Below, one piece after another: positions 43,304 to 51,571 of a stretch of 64,000 nucleotides of DNA. The notes under the pieces are model-generated. The model was not told where the DNA came from, made no database searches, and worked only from the letters and a program-made list of their open reading frames with translations. This DNA is from CAMCTV01 sp964420985 (GTDB taxonomy: Bacteria > Bacteroidota > Bacteroidia > Flavobacteriales_D > Sanyastnellaceae): NCBI GenBank assembly GCA_964420985.1, contig CAYQUT010000014.1:1-64000 (forward strand). The letters are read 5' to 3'. Position 1 is the first letter of the stretch. The number at the start of each line of letters is the position of its first letter. The translations under genes and the position numbers were made by a program.

Positions 43304-46300
43304 ATGTCAAGACGACTCTTATTGCTTCTATTGTCTTTTTTTACAACGTCATCTTTGATGGCGCAAGTATTGGGTAATCCGATATACTCAGAGACTTTTG
43401 AAAATGGCCTTCCCGCTGAATGGGTCAACGATGGAGCATCACCTTTGGCCCGCTGGGAATACAGAGGCCCCAACACCACTCCCAGTAATGCTGTATGCTC
43501 AAGAGGTTCATGTGGCGCTGGTACAGTTCCATTGGCGTCGCAAACACTCGCCAATGGCTTCATGATTTTTGATTCCAATTATTGGGACGACAACGATACG
43601 CAATGCGGTGGACTGGGCACTGGACAAGATCCTGCCCCACACAATGCTTGGCTGACTTCCGCATCCATTAATTTATCAGGAGTTTCCAGTGTATACCTCA
43701 CCTATCAGCACCAACTCAGATCGTACAATGCCACCGTTAAAATTCTTGTGTCCAACAACGGAGGCAATACTTGGAATGAAATAACCTCATTGACACAAAC
43801 AGGTACCATTAATACCCCTAATGTGCAATGGAAAACTGCTAACATTTCAACATGGGCAGCCAATCAATCCAATGTAAAAATTAAATTCCAATTTCAAGGC
43901 ACCTATTACCATTGGTCCATAGACGATATCTACTTGTACATTCCAAGCTTTAACAACCTAGAAATCACCAATGCACAGTACACCAATTATAACGAAAGCA
44001 ATGCGCCATTCACCAACCTGATGTACGATATCTATCCTACATTCATGTCTCCTACCGTATTGCCCAATGCCACCATTACCAACTTAGGTACCAATGCACA
44101 AAACAATGTTCTCCTCAACACGCAAGTGAATAACCTCACTTCCGGCACAAATATTTACAGTCAGTCTTCCAGTGCAACATCCGTTCAAAGCGGCCAATCA
44201 ATCAATGTATCCACCTCTTCCATTAACATCAATGCCTCTCCCGCAGACTATGAGGTAACTTTCCAAGTGAGCCAAACGGAATTGGATGAAAATCCAAGCA
44301 ACAATGTGGATACCCTGGATTTTTCAGTGCATCCTTATCGCTTGGCACTGGATGAAGGAGTGACAGACAACATTTACAACGTCAATTCCATCTACCCCAA
44401 TTCTACCACTTCACAAATTGGCACTCTCTTTCCCATCCCTTTCAACACCACAAAAAGTATTCATTCCATCGAAGTGGCCATTGGTGCGGGTACTTTGCCC
44501 GGAACTGTCATTCAGGGATTCCTTTATATCCCCACCATGGACTCGATTCTAGCCACAACGGAAACCTATACTGTCAATCTTGCGGACATCAATCAAGTAG
44601 GTGAAAGTAAATTTATCACACTGCCTCTCACCACTCCTCTTCCGATAAATGCTGCAACATTGGATTACCCCAGCATATTACTCGACACCATCACCAACGA
44701 AACGATGGCCAATCCTTACAATGGAATCATCGCAGCCATGGTCCGCAATCAAAATGTAGGACAACCCTTATACGTAGGTCGAAGTGGTCGCGCCCCTGAG
44801 GGAACGACCTTTTTGCACTATCCACAAGAAAATGATCTTTATTTCTTGTTGCGCATTCCAATGGTGAGGCTCAAGTTGTTCAATACCAACACCACCTCAG
44901 GTTGTACAGATCCACTGGCCATGAACTATGATCCTGCGGCTGTACATGACGATGAATCTTGTGATTATCCAGGTTGTACCCAAGAACAATATGACAACTA
45001 CGATCCAACTGCCAATTGGGACGACGGATCATGCGGTTATGAAGGATGCATGGATCCTATAGCTGACAACTACAATCCCAATGCAACCATTATGGTTCCT
45101 TGCGAATACACCGGCTGCACCAATCCAGATGCTGACAACTATGATCCCACAGCCACAACCGATGATGGATCTTGTGCCTTTACTGGGTGTATGGATACCA
45201 ACGCAGACAACTATGATCCACTAGCCACAGCGGACGACGGCAATTGCATTTATTTCGGTTGCACCAATCCCCTGGCCAATAATTTTGATCCAACGGCAAA
45301 CCAAGATGATGGAACTTGCATCATTCTAGGATGTACCAATATCAATGCCGACAATTACAACGCCGCCGCCAATACAGATGATGGAACTTGCATCATCAGT
45401 GGATGCACCAATCCCAATGCAGACAACTATGACAATGAAGCCAATCTGGACGATGGAAGCTGCTACATCATGGGCTGCATGGATCCTATTGCTTTTAATT
45501 ACAACGCCAATGCCACCATTGACAACGGAGGATGCCTGTATGAAGGTTGTACGGATTCCCAAGCCAGTAATTATGATCCCAACGCTGACATCAATGACGG
45601 ATCGTGTATATACCCCGGCTGCACAGATTCCAATGCCGACAACTATGACCCCAATGCCAATCAAAATGATGGATCTTGCTACTATATGGGGTGTATGGAC
45701 CCTGATGCTGACAACTACGATGCCCAGGCTACCATTGATGATAATTCATGCCTTTATTATGGCTGCACTGATCCTGAAGCGTTGAACTTTGACACAACGG
45801 CCAACTTCAATGATGGTTCATGTGTCTTTCTCACCGCCAACATTTTCTCCAGCGATATGAATGGCTGCGCACCTTTCACCATCAACGTCATCAATCAAAC
45901 TTTGGTCTATCCTGAAAGTGAATGTGTATTTATCATTTCAACCGGTGACACCTTAGAAGGTTGCGTTTCAGATTTTAACTACACTTTTAATGAACCCGGA
46001 ACATACTCAATTACATACAACTATTACTACGACGGATTTCTCTCCACTTATACAATGGAAAATATTGTGGTTTACGGTTTGCCATCCGCTCCTGTTTTGT
46101 CCTACAACACAACTACTGGAATGCTCCATTCCAGCGGTTACAGCGCTGGATTAAGTATTCATTGGTTCATAGATGGAAACCCCATCAATTACAGTACATC
46201 CAATCCTAACTTCTACAATCAAAACAGCAACTCCTTCTACAGTGGAAACTTCACAACAACCCTAACCGACAATTCAACTGGTTGTGTATCAGAATCTGAG

Positions 46301-48421
46301 CCTTTGCTCGTCGTTCAACCCCAATTCGTCATATTAGACAACACCACTTGCATGGATGACTTGGTAAATGTTCAACTATTTCCAATCAATCTGCCCAACA
46401 CCAGCTGTTCCATCAATTGGGGAGACAATACCTATGAGAGCATTTCTTCCTCAGCGACACATCTGTACAACAGCAGCGGCAACTTTGGTATTGGTATCAC
46501 TTGCAACTACAATGGAACGGATGGATACTATGCTATACCGGTACAAATCTTACCGACACCTGCAATTCCCATTGTCTCTTACAACAACGGAACTTTGACA
46601 TTGGATAATTTCACACCAGGAGAAAACCTGATCTGGCAAATTGAAAACATCAATATCCCCAATTCCAACAATCCTAGTTTTCAGACTTTCATTAATGGTA
46701 ACTATCAAAATGGAACATACAATGTAATAGCCACCAACAGCCTCGGTTGTAACACTACATCCGGCAATTTCTATGTCATACAACCATATTTCAATATCAC
46801 ACAAAGTGAGGGTTGCACCAATGAAGAAATTGTATTTGAAAACAATACCAACATGTATCAAAGCATGTACTGTGAGTGGTCTTGGGGAGACGGAACTTTT
46901 GCGAGCGACTTCTACAATAGTCATTCCTACAGTGTGGATCAGGACTATACTGTTACACTCACATGCACTTACGGAAATACCAACATGAGTTTTAGTCAAC
47001 CCTTAACCATACATCCTACACCCAATACGCCCATCCTGTCCTATTACATCCCAACTGCTCAAGTCACCAATTACGATCCAACCAACAACTACCAATGGAC
47101 TTACAATGACAACATTCTTTCCAACAGCAATACCCAATATCAAAACATATACAACGGCACCAATTATAATTCTGGATGGTATCAAGTTTTGGCGACAAAC
47201 ACCTTCAACTGTCAATCGCAAAGCAATCCTGTTTACATACTTCAACCTTTGTTTGCTTTTGAAAATGATGAAGCCTGTGGCGGTCAAAATTTAAATCTGA
47301 TCAATCAATCTGATTTATCAGATATGACCTGTCAAGTATATTGGGGAGATGGATCAACGGATTTGATTGTTCAAGATCTAATGACCCATACCTATAACAT
47401 CACGGGTAACTATATAGCGGCAATCAATTGCTACAACAGCAATGGCCAAGGCTATTATACTTTACCTTATAGCATTTACCCAACACCTACTCTACCTTCT
47501 ATCGCATACAATGCGCCCTTGGTTCAATGCCTCAATTGCAATAGTAGTTTATCATTGGACTGGTATCTAGAAAATAATCTGTTAACAGAAACATCTAGTG
47601 AACTTAATATTGTCAACAATGAAATTACTACCAACGGTCCCTACTCATTAACAGTCACCAATGGCTTTGGTTGCGAAAATCAATCCGATACACTATGGAT
47701 CATCGTTCCTCATTTTGTATTAGATAACAATTCAGGTTGTGAAGGCACGACATTAACTGCAACTCCTTTGACAGATGGCATGGACTGGCTGAGCTGCACT
47801 ATCAACTGGGGAGATGGAACTACTGAAGACATTGATGAATCCATTGTAACACACACCTATAACAATCCATATAGTGGTCCAGTGACTGTCTCATGCGCAG
47901 CCAACAACAACATGGGATTTAGCAACCAAACCGTAAACATTCACCCCAACCCCAATCCCATTTTGATCGAAGCCAATAACATCATGATGTGCGACAACTG
48001 TGAAAACGGATGGACCATTCATTGGACCATTGATAGCCTGGACTATCCCAACTTTGATAATCTTCCCGTTGTCTCCGCTGATCTGGGTGAGTGGTATTAC
48101 ATCACCGTTGTGGATAACAACGGATGCAGTGGGTTGGACTCCTTGCAAACCGATTACGTTCCTCCCGTCATCGGATTAGAAGAAAACGCAATGAATTTTG
48201 AATTGTATCCCACTCCAGCTCATGATTTTGTATTTTGGAATAGTCAATTCAAGGCAGACCACATTGAAATTTTTGATGCTAGCGGAAACAAAATTTGGAA
48301 GAAAGAACATCCAAATGTGAATGAAGTCTTAAATGTATCCATGTACAGCTCGGGTTTGTATACATTTGTAATGCGTGTTGGTGGTGAAACAAAAACGGCA
48401 CGGTTCATGATTACGCACTAA
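43304..48421 (+). CDS. Large T9SS-secreted adhesin-like protein with Cys-rich repeats and PKD-like modules
   Basis: 1705 residues. Signal peptide 1-21 (ends LMAQ). A MAM/jellyroll-like domain at ~25-215 ('YSETFENGLPAEWVND', 'SIDDIYLY') and a CARDB-like region to ~520 follow. Residues ~536-843 hold 13 repeats of ~24 residues, consensus 'GCTDPxADNYDPxAxxDDGSC', Asp-rich and resembling calcium-binding thrombospondin-3 units, with two Cys each. Then five ~155-residue modules, each pairing a PKD-type 'CxINWGDGT...HTY' strand set with an Ig-like 'PTPxxPxLSY...' half. The last ~75 residues ('ELYPTPAHDFVFW'...'SGLYTFVMRVGGE') are a type A T9SS sorting domain. Probably a surface adhesin or matrix protein. 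Confidence 0.9.
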   Translation: MSRRLLLLLLSFFTTSSLMAQVLGNPIYSETFENGLPAEWVNDGASPLARWEYRGPNTTPSNAVCSRGSCGAGTVPLASQTLANGFMIFDSNYWDDNDTQCGGLGTGQDPAPHNAWLTSASINLSGVSSVYLTYQHQLRSYNATVKILVSNNGGNTWNEITSLTQTGTINTPNVQWKTANISTWAANQSNVKIKFQFQGTYYHWSIDDIYLYIPSFNNLEITNAQYTNYNESNAPFTNLMYDIYPTFMSPTVLPNATITNLGTNAQNNVLLNTQVNNLTSGTNIYSQSSSATSVQSGQSINVSTSSININASPADYEVTFQVSQTELDENPSNNVDTLDFSVHPYRLALDEGVTDNIYNVNSIYPNSTTSQIGTLFPIPFNTTKSIHSIEVAIGAGTLPGTVIQGFLYIPTMDSILATTETYTVNLADINQVGESKFITLPLTTPLPINAATLDYPSILLDTITNETMANPYNGIIAAMVRNQNVGQPLYVGRSGRAPEGTTFLHYPQENDLYFLLRIPMVRLKLFNTNTTSGCTDPLAMNYDPAAVHDDESCDYPGCTQEQYDNYDPTANWDDGSCGYEGCMDPIADNYNPNATIMVPCEYTGCTNPDADNYDPTATTDDGSCAFTGCMDTNADNYDPLATADDGNCIYFGCTNPLANNFDPTANQDDGTCIILGCTNINADNYNAAANTDDGTCIISGCTNPNADNYDNEANLDDGSCYIMGCMDPIAFNYNANATIDNGGCLYEGCTDSQASNYDPNADINDGSCIYPGCTDSNADNYDPNANQNDGSCYYMGCMDPDADNYDAQATIDDNSCLYYGCTDPEALNFDTTANFNDGSCVFLTANIFSSDMNGCAPFTINVINQTLVYPESECVFIISTGDTLEGCVSDFNYTFNEPGTYSITYNYYYDGFLSTYTMENIVVYGLPSAPVLSYNTTTGMLHSSGYSAGLSIHWFIDGNPINYSTSNPNFYNQNSNSFYSGNFTTTLTDNSTGCVSESEPLLVVQPQFVILDNTTCMDDLVNVQLFPINLPNTSCSINWGDNTYESISSSATHLYNSSGNFGIGITCNYNGTDGYYAIPVQILPTPAIPIVSYNNGTLTLDNFTPGENLIWQIENINIPNSNNPSFQTFINGNYQNGTYNVIATNSLGCNTTSGNFYVIQPYFNITQSEGCTNEEIVFENNTNMYQSMYCEWSWGDGTFASDFYNSHSYSVDQDYTVTLTCTYGNTNMSFSQPLTIHPTPNTPILSYYIPTAQVTNYDPTNNYQWTYNDNILSNSNTQYQNIYNGTNYNSGWYQVLATNTFNCQSQSNPVYILQPLFAFENDEACGGQNLNLINQSDLSDMTCQVYWGDGSTDLIVQDLMTHTYNITGNYIAAINCYNSNGQGYYTLPYSIYPTPTLPSIAYNAPLVQCLNCNSSLSLDWYLENNLLTETSSELNIVNNEITTNGPYSLTVTNGFGCENQSDTLWIIVPHFVLDNNSGCEGTTLTATPLTDGMDWLSCTINWGDGTTEDIDESIVTHTYNNPYSGPVTVSCAANNNMGFSNQTVNIHPNPNPILIEANNIMMCDNCENGWTIHWTIDSLDYPNFDNLPVVSADLGEWYYITVVDNNGCSGLDSLQTDYVPPVIGLEENAMNFELYPTPAHDFVFWNSQFKADHIEIFDASGNKIWKKEHPNVNEVLNVSMYSSGLYTFVMRVGGETKTARFMITH
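44910..45833 (+). repeat. 13 tandem ~72-bp coding repeats
   Basis: Each unit encodes about 24 residues of the 'GCTDPxADNYDPxAxxDDGSC' type. Codons have diverged between copies, so protein-level selection rather than recent DNA duplication maintains the repeat. Unit 3 is irregular, lacking the DDGS turn ('NPNATIMVPC'). Confidence 0.9.
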
Positions 48422-48439
48422 CGACAAAAAAATAACAGT

Positions 48440-48850
48440 ATGAAAAAAGCAATTTACCTTTTCGCATTCTTCGCTTTGGCGATGACCTCAAACGAAGCTT
48501 TTGCTCAACCCGGCAAAGCAAAAATCACCACTGTTGGTGGTCCAATGTTGACCCCAGACAAAACCGAACACAATTTCGGGACCATTAAAAAAGCCTCTGA
48601 CGGCAATTGTGTTTTCACCATTTCCAATACCGGCGATCAGCCATTGGAAATTAGCAACTGTCAAGGTTCTTGCGGTTGTACCACTCCACAATGTGACAAG
48701 AACGCCATTGCTCCAGGTGGGTTCACTGAAATCAAAGTTCACTATGACACCATGCGCATCGGGCCATTCACCAAAACAGTCACTGTGATGTGGAACGGAA
48801 CAGATGTAAAATCTACCGTATTGACCATCAAAGGAGAGGTTATTGAGTAG
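48440..48850 (+). CDS. DUF1573 protein (copy 1)
   Basis: 136 residues with a signal peptide (to about AFAQP), then one ASH/PapD-like beta-sandwich of the DUF1573 family: 'EHNFGTIKKASDGNCVFTIS', 'NTGDQPLEISNCQGSCGCTT', 'APGGFTEIKVHYDT'. The CGC cluster plus a later Cys suggest a disulfide. Role unknown. It follows the adhesin gene by 18 bp and has a paralogue immediately downstream. Confidence 0.9.
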   Translation: MKKAIYLFAFFALAMTSNEAFAQPGKAKITTVGGPMLTPDKTEHNFGTIKKASDGNCVFTISNTGDQPLEISNCQGSCGCTTPQCDKNAIAPGGFTEIKVHYDTMRIGPFTKTVTVMWNGTDVKSTVLTIKGEVIE

Positions 48851-48929
48851 GGATGTTAATGGGGCGTTAAACCTCTCGTGAAGACTCGAAACGCTTTAGA
48901 TATTTGAAAACAAGATTAAAAAAGATACA

Positions 48930-49379
48930 ATGAAAAAATTATTATTCACCTTAGCAGCAGTAGCCATTTCAGGATGGATGTTTGCGCAAACACCTGTTGT
49001 TACAGGACCAGCGATTCAAGTAGACAAGGACGTGCACAATTATGGTAACGTGCCTTACGGGGGAAACGGAACGTGTGAGTTCAAAGTAACCAACACAGGA
49101 ACGGAGCCATTGATTTTGTCTAAGTGTAAAGGAAGCTGCGGATGCACAGTACCAACTTGTGAGCCTAACCCAATTGCGCCAGGTGCCACTACCAACATCA
49201 CTGTTAAGTATGACACCAAGCGTCCTGGTCCAATCGACAAATCTGTTTCTATCTATTCCAATGCAGTGAATGAGCCCGTAATGGTGGTTCGCATCAAAGG
49301 AACCGTAGAACCAGATCCAAACGCTCCAGCTCCAAACGGAATGCCCGTAAAAGATCAAGGCGGCGCTCCTAAGAACTAA
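48930..49379 (+). CDS. DUF1573 protein (copy 2)
   Basis: 149 residues, same architecture as the upstream copy: signal peptide (to about MFAQT), 'VHNYGNVPYGGNGTCEFKVT', 'CKGSCGCTVPTCEPNPIAPG', 'VKYDTKRPGPIDKSVSIYSN'. It ends in a Pro/Ala/Asn-rich tail (PDPNAPAPNGMPVKDQGG). It starts 79 bp after copy 1 and was probably produced by tandem duplication. A terminator follows. Confidence 0.9.
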   Translation: MKKLLFTLAAVAISGWMFAQTPVVTGPAIQVDKDVHNYGNVPYGGNGTCEFKVTNTGTEPLILSKCKGSCGCTVPTCEPNPIAPGATTNITVKYDTKRPGPIDKSVSIYSNAVNEPVMVVRIKGTVEPDPNAPAPNGMPVKDQGGAPKN

Positions 49380-49398
49380 GATTTTACATCTTCATATT

Positions 49399-49429
49399 GA
49401 AAAAGGTCATCCGATGGGTGGCCTTTTTT
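49399..49429 (+). terminator. Terminator, left copy of a duplicated pair
   Basis: Stem AAAAAGGtCA / TGgCCTTTTT type with loop TCCGATGGG and a T-run. Its first 30 bases match 50623-50652 at 29 of 30 positions, and the two copies flank the toxin-antitoxin module. Confidence 0.85.
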
Positions 49430-49440
49430 ATTGCACAAAG

Positions 49441-49460
49441 AGTAAACAATTTTGTTTACT
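49441..49460. promoter_or_regulatory. Inverted repeat, candidate antitoxin operator 1
   Basis: Perfect arms AGTAAACAA / TTGTTTACT with a 2-bp centre, 47 bp upstream of the antitoxin start. Probably bound by the HTH antitoxin for autoregulation (inference). Confidence 0.55.
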
Positions 49461-49461
49461 A

Positions 49462-49484
49462 CATCAAATGAATTAAATTTGATG
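49462..49484. promoter_or_regulatory. Inverted repeat, candidate antitoxin operator 2
   Basis: Arms CATCAAAT / ATTTGATG, 7-bp spacer, just after operator 1. The sequence differs from operator 1, so one may instead reflect promoter architecture. Confidence 0.45.
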
Positions 49485-49506
49485 AAACAACTTTAAAGCA
49501 ACTGAA

Positions 49507-49950
49507 ATGTTTCCCAAAATCGAAAGGATAAAAGGCATGCACCCAGGTGCAGTTCTAAAGTGGGCATTGAATAAATACAATATACAAGCAAGCCAATTGT
49601 CTGAGGAGATTTCAGAGCATAAACAAACTCTTTCGGCAATACTCAATGAAAAACGTGGTGTCAATCCGAGTTTGTCCATCAAGTTAGGAGCTTATTTCAA
49701 AATCAAACCTGAATACTTCATGTTAATCCAGGCTGAATACGAAGTGCAATGTGCTATGAATGCGCAAAGTGAAAACAACCAATTACCTAAACCCAAAATC
49801 CGAAAAGTCATTTTTTGGGATACAGACTTTGACAAATTAGATTGGAGGAAAAATAAAAAGGCCATCATAGAAAGAGTGAAAGAACGAGGAAATCAAAAGG
49901 AGATTGAAGAGGTTTTGAAATATTATAAATCGAAAAAAGAAATTCAATGA
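49507..49950 (+). CDS. HTH antitoxin fused to an AbiEi-like/DUF6922 C-terminal domain
   Basis: 147 residues. N-terminal HigA-like XRE helix-turn-helix ('MHPGAVLKWALNKYNIQASQ', 'LSEEISEHKQTLSAILNEKR', 'LGAYFKIKPEYFM'), then a C-terminal domain 'RKVIFWDTDFDKLDWRKNKK'...'ERVKERGNQKEIEEVLKYY', the type found in antitoxins paired with AbiEii nucleotidyltransferases. It overlaps the toxin by ATGA. It probably represses its own promoter through the inverted repeats upstream and counteracts the toxin. Confidence 0.8.
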   Translation: MFPKIERIKGMHPGAVLKWALNKYNIQASQLSEEISEHKQTLSAILNEKRGVNPSLSIKLGAYFKIKPEYFMLIQAEYEVQCAMNAQSENNQLPKPKIRKVIFWDTDFDKLDWRKNKKAIIERVKERGNQKEIEEVLKYYKSKKEIQ

Positions 49951-50606
49951 AAAATTTGCATCTCGAAACAGTTTCTGAACTTCTTTGGATTTCATTAAAA
50001 AAACTAATGCAACTGGAACTCCTAAAAGATTTTAGAATTGTAGGAGGCACATCACTTAGTCTTCAAATGGGACATCGTATATCAGTTGATATCGATCTCT
50101 TCACAGATCTGCAGTATGACACCTTCAATTTTAATCATCTTGATGATACTATTTCAACGATGTTCAAATATGTAGAAATTGGAAATGGCGGAAACAATTC
50201 TATGGGTCAAACTTACTATGTTGGAGATGATCCGAATAACCAATTAAAACTTGATTTTTACTATACCGATAAGTTTTTCTTTCCGATGATTGTTTCGGAA
50301 AATATAAGACTCGCCAGCATAGAAGAGATAGCCACAATGAAGTTGGATGTCATTGGAAGAAATGGTAGAAAAAAAGACTTTTGGGATTTACACGAAATCA
50401 TGAACGTATATACACTTCATGAATTAGTAAAATTCTACGAAAACAAATACCCATACAATCACAGCAGACAAGAGTTAATTCAAGGGTTGACCAACTTTGA
50501 AAAAGCCAATAATGACTTTGACCCAATTTGCCTAAAAGGCAAACATTGGGAGCTGATTCAATTTGACATTGAAGAGCAGGTTAGGAATGAGTTTGGTAAT
50601 GGATGA
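49947..50606 (+). CDS. AbiEii/AbiGii-type nucleotidyltransferase toxin
   Basis: 219 residues. DNA polymerase-beta-like nucleotidyltransferase: 'VGGTSLSLQMGHRISVDIDL' (GGT at 33-35, catalytic D48 and D50), 'LKLDFYY' (third acid), 'LASIEEIATMKLDVIGRNGR' and 'KKDFWDLHEIM'. These are the four motifs of type IV toxins of the AbiE group, which can add nucleotides to tRNA acceptor stems. It starts inside the antitoxin stop. Could act as an abortive-infection system against phage. Confidence 0.85.
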   Translation: MKNLHLETVSELLWISLKKLMQLELLKDFRIVGGTSLSLQMGHRISVDIDLFTDLQYDTFNFNHLDDTISTMFKYVEIGNGGNNSMGQTYYVGDDPNNQLKLDFYYTDKFFFPMIVSENIRLASIEEIATMKLDVIGRNGRKKDFWDLHEIMNVYTLHELVKFYENKYPYNHSRQELIQGLTNFEKANNDFDPICLKGKHWELIQFDIEEQVRNEFGNG

Positions 50607-50622
50607 CGGCTAAACTTCACAA

Positions 50623-50652
50623 GAAAAAGGTCTTCCGATGGGTGGCCTTTTT
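50623..50652. terminator. Terminator, right copy of a duplicated pair
   Basis: Same 30-bp hairpin as 49399-49428 with one substitution. It sits between the toxin and the convergent secreted-protein gene, so it may end both transcripts. Confidence 0.85.
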
Positions 50653-50670
50653 CAATTTCGCAAGAATTAA

Positions 50671-51012
50671 TCAAGGAACAATATTGAATTCAATAATTGA
50701 AATGAAATACTTTGGAGCCGAATTAGTAGAACCATTAACAGTTAAAACATCACCAGCTTTCAACCAGATTGGAAAATGATTCAGCCCCAGTGTTGCCAAT
50801 GTAGCTATGACATAATTATTTGCCTCTAAAACACCTCCAGATTCCAAACGAGCGTATTCTATTTTCCAAACTTTATTTTCTGGAACAATTGCTAGGGGTG
50901 TATTATTAGCCGTCGCAGTTATTCCAAACGTCAAAACCTGACTAAACTGCAAATTCTGCGCATTCATGTTGGACAAAGCCATCATCAGCAAAAAAGTAAA
51001 AATGTATTTCAT
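50671..51012 (-). CDS. Small secreted protein of unknown function
   Basis: 113 residues with a signal peptide (MKYIFTFLLMMALSNMNAQN). The mature part is beta-rich: 'VWKIEYARLESGG', 'NHFPIWLKAGDVLTVNGS', 'FISIIEFNIVP'. It resembles small phage-tail-like or surface-layer beta proteins seen at the ends of Bacteroidota secreted-protein operons. Family not certain. It lies 16 bp downstream of the next gene on the same strand. Confidence 0.65.
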   Translation of the reverse strand: MKYIFTFLLMMALSNMNAQNLQFSQVLTFGITATANNTPLAIVPENKVWKIEYARLESGGVLEANNYVIATLATLGLNHFPIWLKAGDVLTVNGSTNSAPKYFISIIEFNIVP

Positions 51013-51028
51013 AGTTTAAATTTTCATA

Positions 51029-51571
51029 TTAGAAACCGTCACTCAAATAATGAAAGGTCTGTGAATTGGTAGCGGAATTGCCGTTATCAATGGGAAAGGT
51101 TTGCGTGCTTCCATCACTAAAAGTTATGACCCATTGATTATTGTTACTGCTGATAGACTGCACCGCATTGGGACCCTTTGCAGCATACATGGCAAAAGGA
51201 ACACTCATCAATTGCTGTGTCCCCAGATCAATATATCCTGAACCCAAATCCATTTCAACTTGCAGAAACTTGAGGGTATTTGACCAGTCAATATTTGAAA
51301 ATGTACTCTGTTGAGATACTCCTTGACCAATCACCAAAGCAATCAAACCTTGCCCATTGCTTGTTACAGTATGCACCTCTTGGTATTCAATATTCCCATC
51401 GGCTGTATTTTGATGCAACGTAAATTTTACAGAGACTGCAACATTTGCTGCTACTATTCCTTCTGAATTTCGCACTACTGCTTGATAAGGTATTCCGGGA
51501 GGTGACGTTTGCGACAACAAGCTAGAACACATCAGAACTGCAAAACAAAAAATGATTAACTTCAACTTCAT
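51029..51571 (-). CDS. Secreted N-terminal-domain-only surface protein
   Basis: 180 residues with a signal peptide (to about LLSQT). It carries the widespread Bacteroidota surface module 'GIPYQAVVRNSEG', 'VSVKFTLHQ', 'EYQEVHTVTSNGQGLIALVI', 'GQGV', 'FSNIDWSNTLKFLQVEMD' and 'GTQQLMSVPFAMYA'. In most relatives this module heads a longer protein with collagen-like, head-fibre or T9SS parts. Here only a short tail remains. ATG overlaps the nuclease gene stop (ATGA). Confidence 0.78.
   Translation of the reverse strand: MKLKLIIFCFAVLMCSSLLSQTSPPGIPYQAVVRNSEGIVAANVAVSVKFTLHQNTADGNIEYQEVHTVTSNGQGLIALVIGQGVSQQSTFSNIDWSNTLKFLQVEMDLGSGYIDLGTQQLMSVPFAMYAAKGPNAVQSISSNNNQWVITFSDGSTQTFPIDNGNSATNSQTFHYLSDGF

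Noticed and set aside
45326..45785. Open frames on both strands within the Cys-rich repeat region
   Set aside because: Alternative frames of a repetitive coding region stay open because the codons repeat. Their products are low-complexity.
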